64,000 bases of DNA, from positions 62,001 through 126,000 of the forward strand of contig JBDWUA010000016.1 in NCBI GenBank assembly GCA_039984715.1, given 5' to 3'. Position 1 is the stretch's first letter. Each line of letters starts with the position of its first letter. Of this stretch, positions 17,873 through 26,282 are shown piece by piece. The notes under the pieces were generated by a model, which made no database searches, had not been told where the DNA came from, and saw only the letters and a list, made by a program, of their open reading frames with translations. The stretch comes from JABSSA01 sp039984715. GTDB taxonomy: Bacteria > Pseudomonadota > Alphaproteobacteria > Rhodobacterales > Rhodobacteraceae. The position numbers and the translations under genes are program-made.

Positions 17873-18278
17873 CGCCCAGTTTTTGTTAACTTCTGTGAGA
17901 TTCTACAGGTGCGCAGGCCGCTTGTACGCCAGATTTATCTGACATGTGTGTGCCGTTTTTTACACCGGACTTGTGTGGAGAATTTGTCTTAGAAGCTTGA
18001 AAACAAGTTGTTTTTTTGAGGGCTAGGTTTCGCTTTTTGACAGCGTCAGCCGTCAGCGCAATTTCCATCGCTGCGTGACGGCGAGTATCTCAAATTAGCT
18101 CTAAAATTCACATTTTTTTGGAAGGTCGTCGGCTGTTATTTCTAGAGCATTTTGATGACCAAGTGTTTCTTGTTCGGTGTTAATCGGCTGTCAAGACTGT
18201 CGCGCTACTCCACTGGCAATTGAGTACCTGTGCCAGGCCAATTTTAGTGCGCACAAAGAAACTATGAGGATCTGAACG
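17873..18278. other. Intergenic region before chemoreceptor gene
   Basis: About 400 bases without a supportable gene. A weak hairpin AGCTTG-AAAA-CAAGTT followed by a T run near 17992-18015 could end the rsgA transcript. An imperfect inverted repeat (GCCGTCA...TGACGGC, about 18046-18081) lies further on. No convincing promoter could be assigned. Confidence 0.4.
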
Positions 18279-20861
18279 ATGCAGTCTGCCGATTTAGTCA
18301 AATCCAAGGGGCTAAGGCTCAACAGTCTACTGGCGAAATGCACCGTTTTTTGCGGTGTCGTCGTAATGGCTGTCATTTTGGTTATTGAATATCGCGCGGG
18401 GCAGACCAAAACGACAATGGTTTCGGATGCCATTACAGCCCGAGCACTCGACACCACGAAGCTCATAGCGTTCCAGGTTGGCGGGTCGATAAAATTTGCC
18501 AATCAAGCTGCCGTGCAAGAGCTTGTCGCCGGGTTCCTCGAAGACGCAAAACCCGACGCTGAAGCCGTTCTTGTCGTAAAGTCTGATATGTCTACTTTGT
18601 TCCAGAGCGAAGGAGGCTTATTGCGTTTGAATGAGGCGACTGCGATTGCCAAACGGGCATTGGAATCCGGCAAAACAATGCAGTCGGATGATGGTTTGAT
18701 GATCGCATCACCGGCTATGTTTGGGCAAGAAAGTGGTGCAGCTGGGGTTGTCGTGACGCAATGGACGGCGCAACATAAACTGGCAAATATGCGCAGCGAC
18801 GAAGAAATGACACTCGTCATGGCCGCAATCGTTTCTATCGTCGCTCTGGCCGGTTTGGTGACTTTTCTATGGCGCTCAATGTCCAATCCACTTGTGCGTA
18901 TCGAAGCTTCTATGGGGAAGATATCTGAAACCGATTACGAGTCGCCTGTTCCTTACACCAAACGTGGTGATGAGGTCGGGCAAATGGCACGACGGCTTGA
19001 CCTCTTTCGCACCCAGCTTTCAGAAGCCAGAAACGCACAGTTAGAGGCCGCGTTTAAAGGGGCAGCCTTCGAAGGGTCAACGGCGCCAATGATGATTGTC
19101 GACGAAAAATTCATAGTTTCGTTCCTCAACCCTTCTAGTTCTGAAATGCTGGACGAAATGGCGACTGACCTAAAAGAGCTGTGGCCACGTGGCGACAATA
19201 CACAGTGGATTGGTTCGAATTTGAGAGAAATGCGCCCCCTTGTAAAAGCCTTTGAAAGTATCCAGCAATCTGCCGAAGGAGCATTTCCGATTTCCGAGAT
19301 TGTCCGGATCGGTGACAAGCATATCCAGATAAAAATGAACGCGGCATTGGATGATGCGGGAAAAATGATAGGTGCAGTTGTTCAATTCAGTGATCGAACC
19401 GAAGCCCAGAGAAATTCTGCATTGCTTGCTAGTTTAGATGACAACCAATTGCGCATCGATTTTGAGGCAAACGGATCGTGTCGAGCAGCGAATGAAAACG
19501 CGCTTAGACATTTTGGATCGTCGGAAAATATTACGCTGCAGTCTTTTCTGTCAGAAAAAGAAGATGCGGACAGAGTTGAACGCGCGGTCTTGAGCGGCGA
19601 GTCGGAAGCTGGGAAATACGATGTTAAAACAGATCATGGCGTCGTTGTGCTGGAAGGTGGCTTCGCATGCGTCATGGGCCCGGACGGTTTAATCGAACGT
19701 GTTATTTTCCTTGGAAATGACATAACTCTGGCAGAGAATACAAAAAGAGAAGCGCGCGCAAATCAGGCGAAAATTGCAGAAGAACAGTCAAAGGTAGTAG
19801 AGGGGCTTGGAACAGCTCTACAAAAACTTGCGGCGGGTAATCTGGATGCAGACATTTCTCAGGAATTTCCAAGTGACTATGAAATGCTGCGCAAAGACTT
19901 CAACGCAGCTGTATTGTCGTTGACCGATGCAATTGCTGCGGTCAGTCAAAACGCAGAGTCAATTCGAGGCGAAACATCGGAAATTTCGAGCGCAGCGGAT
20001 GATTTGTCGCGTCGTACAGAAAAACAAGCCGCAACACTTGAGGAAACTGCGACTGCGCTTGATGAACTGACATCCTCGGTACGTTCAGCCTCATCTGGAG
20101 CGGATGCTGCTTCTGAAATGGCGGGAGAAGCCCAATCAAAAGCAGAAGAGGGAGGCGCTGTTGCCCGCGATGCTGTTGACGCTATGGACAGCATTAAGAC
20201 GTCTTCGCAAGAAATTTCCAAGATCACTTCGGTCATCGATGACATCGCTTTTCAGACGAACTTGCTGGCTTTGAACGCAGGTGTTGAAGCTGCCCGGGCA
20301 GGGGAAGCGGGGCGTGGATTTGCCGTTGTTGCCACTGAGGTGCGCGCCTTGGCACAACGATCCTCAGATGCAGCGCGCGAAATCAATCAATTGATTTCAA
20401 CCAGTGGTGACCAAGTCCGGGAAGGCGTGGATTTGGTGGACCGTACAGGAGCCGCGTTGTCAGCCATTGTAACTGCGGTCGCTGATATTACTGACCGCGT
20501 CGGTGAAATCGCGACATCAGCGCGCGAACAGGCTTCGGGATTGCAACAAATCAACGATGCTATGAATGAACTGGATACGGTAACCCAGCAAAATGCGGCT
20601 ATGTTTGAAGAAACAACTGCTGCAAGTCACGCATTAACAGGCGAAGCGGACGCTCTTGGCCGTGCAATTGCTCGGTTTGAGCTGCCTAATTCGCCCCAAT
20701 CGACCATTGTTGAAAAACCAAAGTCGCCAAGTAAACAGATTGAAGCTGCAAAACCCGCAGTCGCTTCTAAGGTCGCGCCTCCTGCGCCACGAAGCGCCGG
20801 GAACACTGCTCTTGCCATGGAGGTAGACATCGACAACGATACCGGGTGGGAAGAATTCTAG
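18279..20861 (+). CDS. Methyl-accepting chemotaxis protein with CheR-binding tail
   Basis: 860 residues; ATG after AGGATCTGAACG. TM helix about 22-42, a short periplasmic domain, second TM about 178-200, HAMP, a PAS-like section (about 265-400, with PMMIVDEKFIVSFLNPSSSE), a second PAS-like stretch, a second HAMP-like segment (LAAGNLDADISQEFPSDYEM) and the signalling hairpin with tip QTNLLALNAGVEAARAGEAG. The protein ends in GWEEF, matching the xWxxF pentapeptide that tethers CheR/CheB in high-abundance receptors. The ligand is unknown; the small periplasmic region and cytoplasmic PAS suggest partly intracellular sensing. Confidence 0.92.
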   Translation: MQSADLVKSKGLRLNSLLAKCTVFCGVVVMAVILVIEYRAGQTKTTMVSDAITARALDTTKLIAFQVGGSIKFANQAAVQELVAGFLEDAKPDAEAVLVVKSDMSTLFQSEGGLLRLNEATAIAKRALESGKTMQSDDGLMIASPAMFGQESGAAGVVVTQWTAQHKLANMRSDEEMTLVMAAIVSIVALAGLVTFLWRSMSNPLVRIEASMGKISETDYESPVPYTKRGDEVGQMARRLDLFRTQLSEARNAQLEAAFKGAAFEGSTAPMMIVDEKFIVSFLNPSSSEMLDEMATDLKELWPRGDNTQWIGSNLREMRPLVKAFESIQQSAEGAFPISEIVRIGDKHIQIKMNAALDDAGKMIGAVVQFSDRTEAQRNSALLASLDDNQLRIDFEANGSCRAANENALRHFGSSENITLQSFLSEKEDADRVERAVLSGESEAGKYDVKTDHGVVVLEGGFACVMGPDGLIERVIFLGNDITLAENTKREARANQAKIAEEQSKVVEGLGTALQKLAAGNLDADISQEFPSDYEMLRKDFNAAVLSLTDAIAAVSQNAESIRGETSEISSAADDLSRRTEKQAATLEETATALDELTSSVRSASSGADAASEMAGEAQSKAEEGGAVARDAVDAMDSIKTSSQEISKITSVIDDIAFQTNLLALNAGVEAARAGEAGRGFAVVATEVRALAQRSSDAAREINQLISTSGDQVREGVDLVDRTGAALSAIVTAVADITDRVGEIATSAREQASGLQQINDAMNELDTVTQQNAAMFEETTAASHALTGEADALGRAIARFELPNSPQSTIVEKPKSPSKQIEAAKPAVASKVAPPAPRSAGNTALAMEVDIDNDTGWEEF

Positions 20862-20908
20862 CCTTAATTGGGCAATTCTGATGACCTGCGCGGATCATAG
20901 AAAAACTG

Positions 20909-20944
20909 TTCAAGCGTCAAAGTACTCTAGTACAGGCGCTTGAA
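20909..20944. terminator. Inverted repeat between convergent genes
   Basis: TTCAAGCG and CGCTTGAA form an 8-bp stem with an inner GTAC/GTAC pair, centred between the convergent chemoreceptor and metG ends. There is no strong T run on either side, so it may be a bidirectional or Rho-assisted terminator. Confidence 0.45.
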
Positions 20945-20955
20945 AGAACTAGTTG

Positions 20956-22665
20956 CTATCGTTGCCCTGCAAAACGCTCTGACCATTCAACTCTTTGTTC
21001 GTCGCTAATTTTTGCAAACAGATTGTCGGGAACCGTAAATGAACGTCCAGGAACCATTTCTGTCAAAGCTGACGCGGCATCCATAGGTAAATCCAGAGTT
21101 GCGAGACCTAAAGTATCTTGCAGTTGAGCTGCGGCTGTTGGGATAAACGGTGCTGACAAACGCGCATAGAGTGCAGTCAAGTTCAGAGCTAGTCGGATTT
21201 GCGCAGCGGCTTTTTCCTCATTTTCCTTGATCGTCGTCCAAGGTGCCTGCGCTTGAAGGTATTCGTTTCCGGCAACCCAAATGCCACGCAGTTCCTGTGC
21301 GGACTTACGAACTTCCATATTCTCCATCAGTGCATAATAAGTCGCGACCCGCTTGTTCAGGGTGTCGATGAGGTCGGTTTCTGCAGCTCCATAGCTGCCG
21401 CCTTCGGGAACGTGTTCCCCAAATTTCGACCGACAGAATTTGGTCACTCGGCTTACAAAATTGCCAAGAACATCCGCCAAATCCTTGTTCACACCTTGTT
21501 GGAATTGTTCCCAAGTAAACTCTGAATCCGAGCTTTCGGGGCAATTGGATAGCAGCCACCAACGCCAATAATCAGCGGGCAACACGTCCAGAGCCTGATC
21601 CATGAAAACGCCACGACCTTGGCTCGTGGAGAACTGGCCACCATCATAATTCAGATAGTTAAAGGATTTCAGGTGATCCACCATCTTCCAAGGTTCGCCG
21701 GATCCAAGGATTGTGGCCGGAAAGCTTAGCGTGTGAAATGGGACATTATCCTTGCCCATGAATTGAGTGTAATGGACATCCGACGCCCCAGCGTCGGTGC
21801 GCCACCATCGTTGCCAGTCTTCGCCCTTGCCTGCATCGGCCCATTCAACAGCGCACGCAATGTATTCGATCGGAGCATCGAACCAGACATAAAAAACCTT
21901 GTCTTCCATGCCAGGCCAATCGTCGTCACCGCGTTTAACCGGAACACCCCAATCTAGATCACGTGTTATCCCACGGTCTTGCAATCCATCACCGTCATGT
22001 AACCATTTTTTGGCGATGGACGTCGTCAAAATAGGCCAGTCAGTTTTGGAGTCGATCCATTTGTCCAGGTCGTCCTTGAGCGCGGATTGACGCAAATAAA
22101 GATGCTTTGTTTCGCGCACTTCAAGATCGGTGGACCCTGAGATTGCAGAGCGAGGGTCGATCAAATCTGTTGGATCAAGCTGTTTGGTGCAGTTTTCACA
22201 TTGATCACCACGTGCGCGATCATATCCGCAATTTGGGCAGGTTCCCTCGATATAACGATCAGGCAGGAACCGACCATCGGCATGCGAATAGACCTGTTTT
22301 TCCGAAACTTCGCGGATCAATCCAGCATCAGCCAATCGCCCGGCGAAATGTTGTGTAAGTTTGCGGTTCTGAGGCGACGATGATCGCCCAAAATGGTCAA
22401 ATGACAGCCCAAATCCATCCGCAATTTTTGACTGGATGTCGTGCATTTCGGCACAGTAATCTGCGACGTCTTTTCCGGCTTTGGCCGCCGCCAATTCCGC
22501 GGGTGTTCCATGTTCATCGGTCGCGCATAGGAACAGAACCTCGTTTCCGCGCGCACGTTGAAACCGCGCATAAAGATCCGCCGGCAATTGCGAGCCGATG
22601 AGGTTTCCGAGATGTTTGATCCCGTTGATATACGGAATTGCTGACGTAATGAGATGGCGTGCCAT
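20956..22665 (-). CDS. metG: Methionyl-tRNA synthetase
   Basis: 569 residues. The HIGH-type motif is in ITSAIPYINGIKHLGNLIGS, the zinc knuckle is CPNCGYDRARGDQCENC, and the editing/binding region has YVWFDAPIEY. In place of KMSKS it reads GGQFSTSQGRGVF, a divergent second signature I believe occurs in related alphaproteobacterial enzymes. There is no C-terminal EMAP/dimerisation domain. It charges initiator and elongator tRNA-Met. Convergent with the chemoreceptor gene; its upstream neighbour imuA is on the same strand 200 bases away. Confidence 0.95.
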   Translation of the reverse strand: MARHLITSAIPYINGIKHLGNLIGSQLPADLYARFQRARGNEVLFLCATDEHGTPAELAAAKAGKDVADYCAEMHDIQSKIADGFGLSFDHFGRSSSPQNRKLTQHFAGRLADAGLIREVSEKQVYSHADGRFLPDRYIEGTCPNCGYDRARGDQCENCTKQLDPTDLIDPRSAISGSTDLEVRETKHLYLRQSALKDDLDKWIDSKTDWPILTTSIAKKWLHDGDGLQDRGITRDLDWGVPVKRGDDDWPGMEDKVFYVWFDAPIEYIACAVEWADAGKGEDWQRWWRTDAGASDVHYTQFMGKDNVPFHTLSFPATILGSGEPWKMVDHLKSFNYLNYDGGQFSTSQGRGVFMDQALDVLPADYWRWWLLSNCPESSDSEFTWEQFQQGVNKDLADVLGNFVSRVTKFCRSKFGEHVPEGGSYGAAETDLIDTLNKRVATYYALMENMEVRKSAQELRGIWVAGNEYLQAQAPWTTIKENEEKAAAQIRLALNLTALYARLSAPFIPTAAAQLQDTLGLATLDLPMDAASALTEMVPGRSFTVPDNLFAKISDEQRVEWSERFAGQR

Positions 22666-22865
22666 GTTCGTCTATCTGTTTGATCGCATTTCAGGCGATG
22701 TAGCCTGTCTGTCCAGTAAGGGCCATGGTCAATTGTGATTTTAGCGTTTTTCGTCTGATGCAAAGTCATGTGTGTTCGTACTCGACATTTTGGAATCGTT
22801 TTTGTTTTGACGGGCGTGTGAACGTTGTAACAGGTTGTTCCTGCCCGAATGTTCCGGATGTCTTG

Positions 22866-23498
22866 TCACGTAAGGGCGGCCGTATTGGTCAGGCGTGGTA
22901 GAGACCCCGCATCGAGTTGTTCCAGAAGCCAATGCGCTTGTGGGGCCGTGCGGGCACGCAGACGATCAAGGCGCCATTGTCCGGCGCGGGTGGCATGATT
23001 TGGAGTAAGTTGCCAACGTGTTTCCACACCGGGTGCCCCTCCGGTGCCGGATGTCAAAAGCAACCCAATTGGCGACACGCCGATGCCTTCGCGGGCACCG
23101 GTTTCAGCAGCAAGGTGCATGCGGCGAATTTGCGTCAGGTTGGGCAAGCCGGGTAATTCTGCGACAGCCAATGCAATGGCGCCGGCACGCAGAATTTCCT
23201 CCATGCACCACAAGATATCTTCAGGACGACGAGGGGTAACTCGGATCAGGCGAGATGGATGTATCAGCTGGCTGAGACCGCAGGGGTTGAGCATGTTGCG
23301 TCCCCATTCCGGGGCAATCCAAATCACTGGACCGGTCGTTTGTGCTGCAACCCAAACGGCAAATCGGGTCCGCGCTGCGCCACACACTTCGTGTACACGG
23401 GCAAGCGGCAGGCGCAATTCCGGCACATCAGGCAGAAGCAACAAAGCTGGAGCCGCACGTGTTGGAGCGCGTTTCAATAAAGGGTCGAGCGATGACAT
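22866..23498 (-). CDS. imuA: ImuA-like SOS mutagenesis protein
   Basis: 210 residues with the RecA-like outline of alphaproteobacterial ImuA: ARVHEVCGAARTRFAVWVAA, VIWIAPEWGRNMLNPCGL, then EILRAGAIALAVAELPG and a C-terminal RWQLTPNHATRAGQWRLDRLRARTAP-type stretch. ImuA normally works with ImuB and DnaE2 in error-prone repair. Here the next gene downstream is metG and no imuB/dnaE2 follows. A perfect GTTC-N7-GTTC LexA box lies 17 bases upstream of the start, supporting SOS control. Confidence 0.75.
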   Translation of the reverse strand: MSSLDPLLKRAPTRAAPALLLLPDVPELRLPLARVHEVCGAARTRFAVWVAAQTTGPVIWIAPEWGRNMLNPCGLSQLIHPSRLIRVTPRRPEDILWCMEEILRAGAIALAVAELPGLPNLTQIRRMHLAAETGAREGIGVSPIGLLLTSGTGGAPGVETRWQLTPNHATRAGQWRLDRLRARTAPQAHWLLEQLDAGSLPRLTNTAALT

Positions 23499-23514
23499 GA
23501 GGAAATGTTACTGT

Positions 23515-23529
23515 GTTCTCTTTTTGTTC
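23515..23529. promoter_or_regulatory. LexA (SOS) box upstream of imuA
   Basis: GTTC-TCTTTTT-GTTC exactly matches the alphaproteobacterial LexA operator GTTC-N7-GTTC. It sits 16 bases before the imuA ATG, where bound LexA would block transcription. It is also about 80 bases upstream of the divergent aldo/keto reductase gene. Confidence 0.8.
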
Positions 23530-23609
23530 TCAACCGATGTATAGGAAATTAACTTGCACGTCATGTCTGCAAAGCTAAGGTCCAGCAAAAGCAGACCAGA
23601 GAGGAAAGC

Positions 23610-24653
23610 ATGGAATTGAAGAAACTCGGTCAGACCGATATTGAAGTCTCGACATTGTGCCTTGGATCAATGACCTGGGGAAGCCAGAATACAGCCGAAG
23701 AAGCACATGAGCAAATTGACATGGCGCTTGATGCGGGTGTTAATTTTGTCGATACGGCGGAAATGTATCCGGTCAATCCAATTCGCGAAGAAACGATAGG
23801 CCGGACAGAGCGCATTATCGGTTTGTGGATCGAAGATCGTGGACACCGAGATGACGTCGTTATCGCGACGAAACATGCAGGCGAAGGTTTGCAATATGTT
23901 CGTGAAGGCGCGCCGATAACTGCCGAGACCATTCCACAGCAAGTTGAAGATTCCTTGCGTCGAATGAAAACCGATTACATTGATCTCTATCAATTTCACT
24001 GGCCCAATCGCGGAAGCTATATGTTTCGCAAAAACTGGAATTACGACCCGTCCGGTGGGTGCAAAGCAGACATTATCCAAAACATGGAAGACTGCTTGGG
24101 TGCGTTGCAAGATGAGGTGAAGCGGGGGACGATTCGCGCCTTCGGGCTGTCCAACGAAAGCGCTTGGGGTACCGCCCAATGGTTGGCCGCAGCGGAACGA
24201 ACAGGTGGATTGCGTGTCGCATCGGTACAGAATGAATATTCTTTGCTTTGTCGTCACTTTGACACTGATATGGCAGAGTTAAGCGTGCATGAAAACGTTG
24301 GATTGTTGGCGTTTTCACCATTGGGCGCTGGATTCTTGACCGGCAAGTATCAAAACGGAAAAGTCCCTGTTGGCAGTCGCATGGATCTGAACGCAGACAT
24401 GGGCGGTCGCAAAACGTCCCGTGTATTCGACGCGGTTACTGGGTATTTGAATGTCGCTGCGAAACACGGTTTGGATCCGGTGCAAATGTCGTTGGCTTGG
24501 TGCTTGACGCGTCCATTTATGTGTTCGGCAATATTTGGCGCGACAAGCATGGAACAGCTCGAATTGGCGCTTGGCGCAGCTGAATTAACGCTTTCGGATG
24601 ACGTGCTGAACGACTTAAACAAGATGCATCGGGCGAACCCAATGCCATATTGA
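23610..24653 (+). CDS. Aldo/keto reductase (Tas-like)
   Basis: 347 residues; ATG preceded by GAGGAAAGC. It opens MELKKLGQTDIEVSTLCLGSM and has the catalytic set typical of the family: Asp/Tyr in NFVDTAEMYP, Lys in VVIATKHAG and His in LYQFHWP. The insertion around WIEDRGHRDD and the ending match the Tas/YajO branch. It reduces carbonyls with NADPH; the substrate is unknown. It precedes the carnitine operon by 76 bases on the same strand and might be co-transcribed, but has no known step there. Confidence 0.9.
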   Translation: MELKKLGQTDIEVSTLCLGSMTWGSQNTAEEAHEQIDMALDAGVNFVDTAEMYPVNPIREETIGRTERIIGLWIEDRGHRDDVVIATKHAGEGLQYVREGAPITAETIPQQVEDSLRRMKTDYIDLYQFHWPNRGSYMFRKNWNYDPSGGCKADIIQNMEDCLGALQDEVKRGTIRAFGLSNESAWGTAQWLAAAERTGGLRVASVQNEYSLLCRHFDTDMAELSVHENVGLLAFSPLGAGFLTGKYQNGKVPVGSRMDLNADMGGRKTSRVFDAVTGYLNVAAKHGLDPVQMSLAWCLTRPFMCSAIFGATSMEQLELALGAAELTLSDDVLNDLNKMHRANPMPY

Positions 24654-24729
24654 CCTCAAGACGGTCGTTTTCGTACTACCAACTTTCTGAGTTCCGGTGT
24701 TCTCTGCCCGAAACAGGGAGGAGTCGGCC

Positions 24730-25638
24730 ATGCCGCTAACCATGAACCGCGATGTCTTTATTACTTGTGCCGTAACTGGATCAGGAGGCACGCAAGATCG
24801 CAGCCCCAAAGTTCCAAGGTCGCCCGCGCAAATTGCCGATAGCGCGATTGCTGCGGCCAAGGCCGGTGCGGCTGTGGTGCATTGCCATGTCCGCGACCCC
24901 GAGACGGGCGCGCCAAGTCGCGACCTAAGCTATTATCGCGAAGTCACTGACCGGATACGCGAAGCAGATGTTGATGTCGTCCTGAACCTGACCGCTGGCA
25001 TGGGCGGAGACATGGTGTTTGGTGGTGCAACCCATCCGTTGCCATTGACCGATGGCACTGACATGGTTGGCGCTGCAGAACGCGTTGCACATATTGCAGA
25101 GTGTTTGCCCGAGATCTGTACATTGGATTGCGGCACAATGAACTTTGCCGAAGCAGATTACGTGATGACCAACACGCCCGGCATGTTGCAGACTATGGGG
25201 CGCATGATGACGGAACTTGGGGTCAAACCTGAGATCGAAGCATTCGACACCGGCCATCTTTGGTACGCCAAGCAACTGGTCGCGGACGGAGTGTTGGAAA
25301 GCCCGGCATTGGTGCAACTGTGCATGGGGGTACCATGGGGTGCACCTGATGACCTGAACACGTTCATGGCCATGGTGAACAATTTACCTGATGACTGGAA
25401 TTTTAGTGCTTTTGCGTTGGGGCGCAATCAGATGGCTTATGTCGCGGCGGCAGTTCTGGCTGGGGGTAATGTGCGTGTTGGTCTGGAAGACAACCTGTGG
25501 CTCGACAAAGGTGTGTTGGCGGAAAACTGGCAACTGGTCGAACGTGCAAAGGGCATTATTGAAAGCATGGGTGCACGCGTGATTGGACCGGAAGAGGTTC
25601 GCCAGAAATTGGAATTGACCAAACGCGCACCCGTTTGA
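24730..25638 (+). CDS. Beta-keto acid cleavage enzyme (BKACE), probable 3-dehydrocarnitine cleavage
   Basis: 302 residues from the ATG at 24730, preceded by GGGAGGAGTCGGCC. DUF849/BKACE family: CAVTGSGGTQDRSPKVP, zinc-binding VVHCHVRDPETG and LDCGTMNFAEADYVM. Enzymes of this family split a beta-keto acid with acetyl-CoA into acetoacetate and a CoA ester. Two genes downstream is a carnitine-dehydrogenase/thioesterase fusion, so the likely substrate is 3-dehydrocarnitine, giving betainyl-CoA (the CdhC step). Substrate is inferred from context. Confidence 0.88.
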   Translation: MPLTMNRDVFITCAVTGSGGTQDRSPKVPRSPAQIADSAIAAAKAGAAVVHCHVRDPETGAPSRDLSYYREVTDRIREADVDVVLNLTAGMGGDMVFGGATHPLPLTDGTDMVGAAERVAHIAECLPEICTLDCGTMNFAEADYVMTNTPGMLQTMGRMMTELGVKPEIEAFDTGHLWYAKQLVADGVLESPALVQLCMGVPWGAPDDLNTFMAMVNNLPDDWNFSAFALGRNQMAYVAAAVLAGGNVRVGLEDNLWLDKGVLAENWQLVERAKGIIESMGARVIGPEEVRQKLELTKRAPV

Positions 25639-25658
25639 TTGCAAGAAAGGGCGAGCCA

Positions 25659-26282
25659 ATGCGAATTCTTGTGTATGGCGATAGCAACACGTTTGGGACA
25701 GGTCCAATGGCAACCCTGTCCGACGATCCGATTTTTTCAAAGTCCGAACGATGGGCGGGTGTCATGGCGGACCAGTTGGGCGCGGATGTCGATGTGATCG
25801 TCGAAGGATTGCCGGGGCGCACAACGGTATTTGATGATCCAACCGAAGGTGCATACCGCAACGGGCTCCGCACTCTGAAAGCTATTTTGATGTCGCATCG
25901 ACCCATCGATTTGCTGATCCTGAAACTTGGAACCAATGACACACAACACCGGTACAATCTTGGACCACAAGACATCGCTATGGGGTGCGCGCGTTTGGTG
26001 AAAGACGCCGTGCAGTTGGACGTCGTTGACCGTATTCTTGTGATTTGCCCAGCACCGGTACGTGAACGGGGCGATCTGGCTGAGGTTTTTAAGGGTGCTG
26101 AACAGCGCTGTGTTGGGTTATCGGAACAGATGGAGCGTTTTGCGTCAGAAAATGGAGCGGAATTTTTGGATGCTGCGGCCCATGTTTCTGTGGATGACCT
26201 TGACGGTGTGCATCTGAGCGCGGAGAGCCACAAAATTCTGGGTCGGGTTGTCGCGCAAAAAGTGCAGGAGATCATGTCATGA
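25659..26282 (+). CDS. SGNH/GDSL-family hydrolase, possible acylcarnitine esterase
   Basis: 207 residues from the ATG at 25659. Block I is VYGDSNTFGTG, block II GLPGRTTVF, block III LGTNDTQHR and block V DGVHLSAESH with Asp-His, so the catalytic triad and oxyanion residues are present. There is no signal peptide, so it is cytoplasmic. It overlaps the next gene by 4 bases (ATGA) and lies between two carnitine-pathway genes. Hydrolysis of O-acylcarnitine to free carnitine would fit; that role is inference. Confidence 0.85.
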   Translation: MRILVYGDSNTFGTGPMATLSDDPIFSKSERWAGVMADQLGADVDVIVEGLPGRTTVFDDPTEGAYRNGLRTLKAILMSHRPIDLLILKLGTNDTQHRYNLGPQDIAMGCARLVKDAVQLDVVDRILVICPAPVRERGDLAEVFKGAEQRCVGLSEQMERFASENGAEFLDAAAHVSVDDLDGVHLSAESHKILGRVVAQKVQEIMS

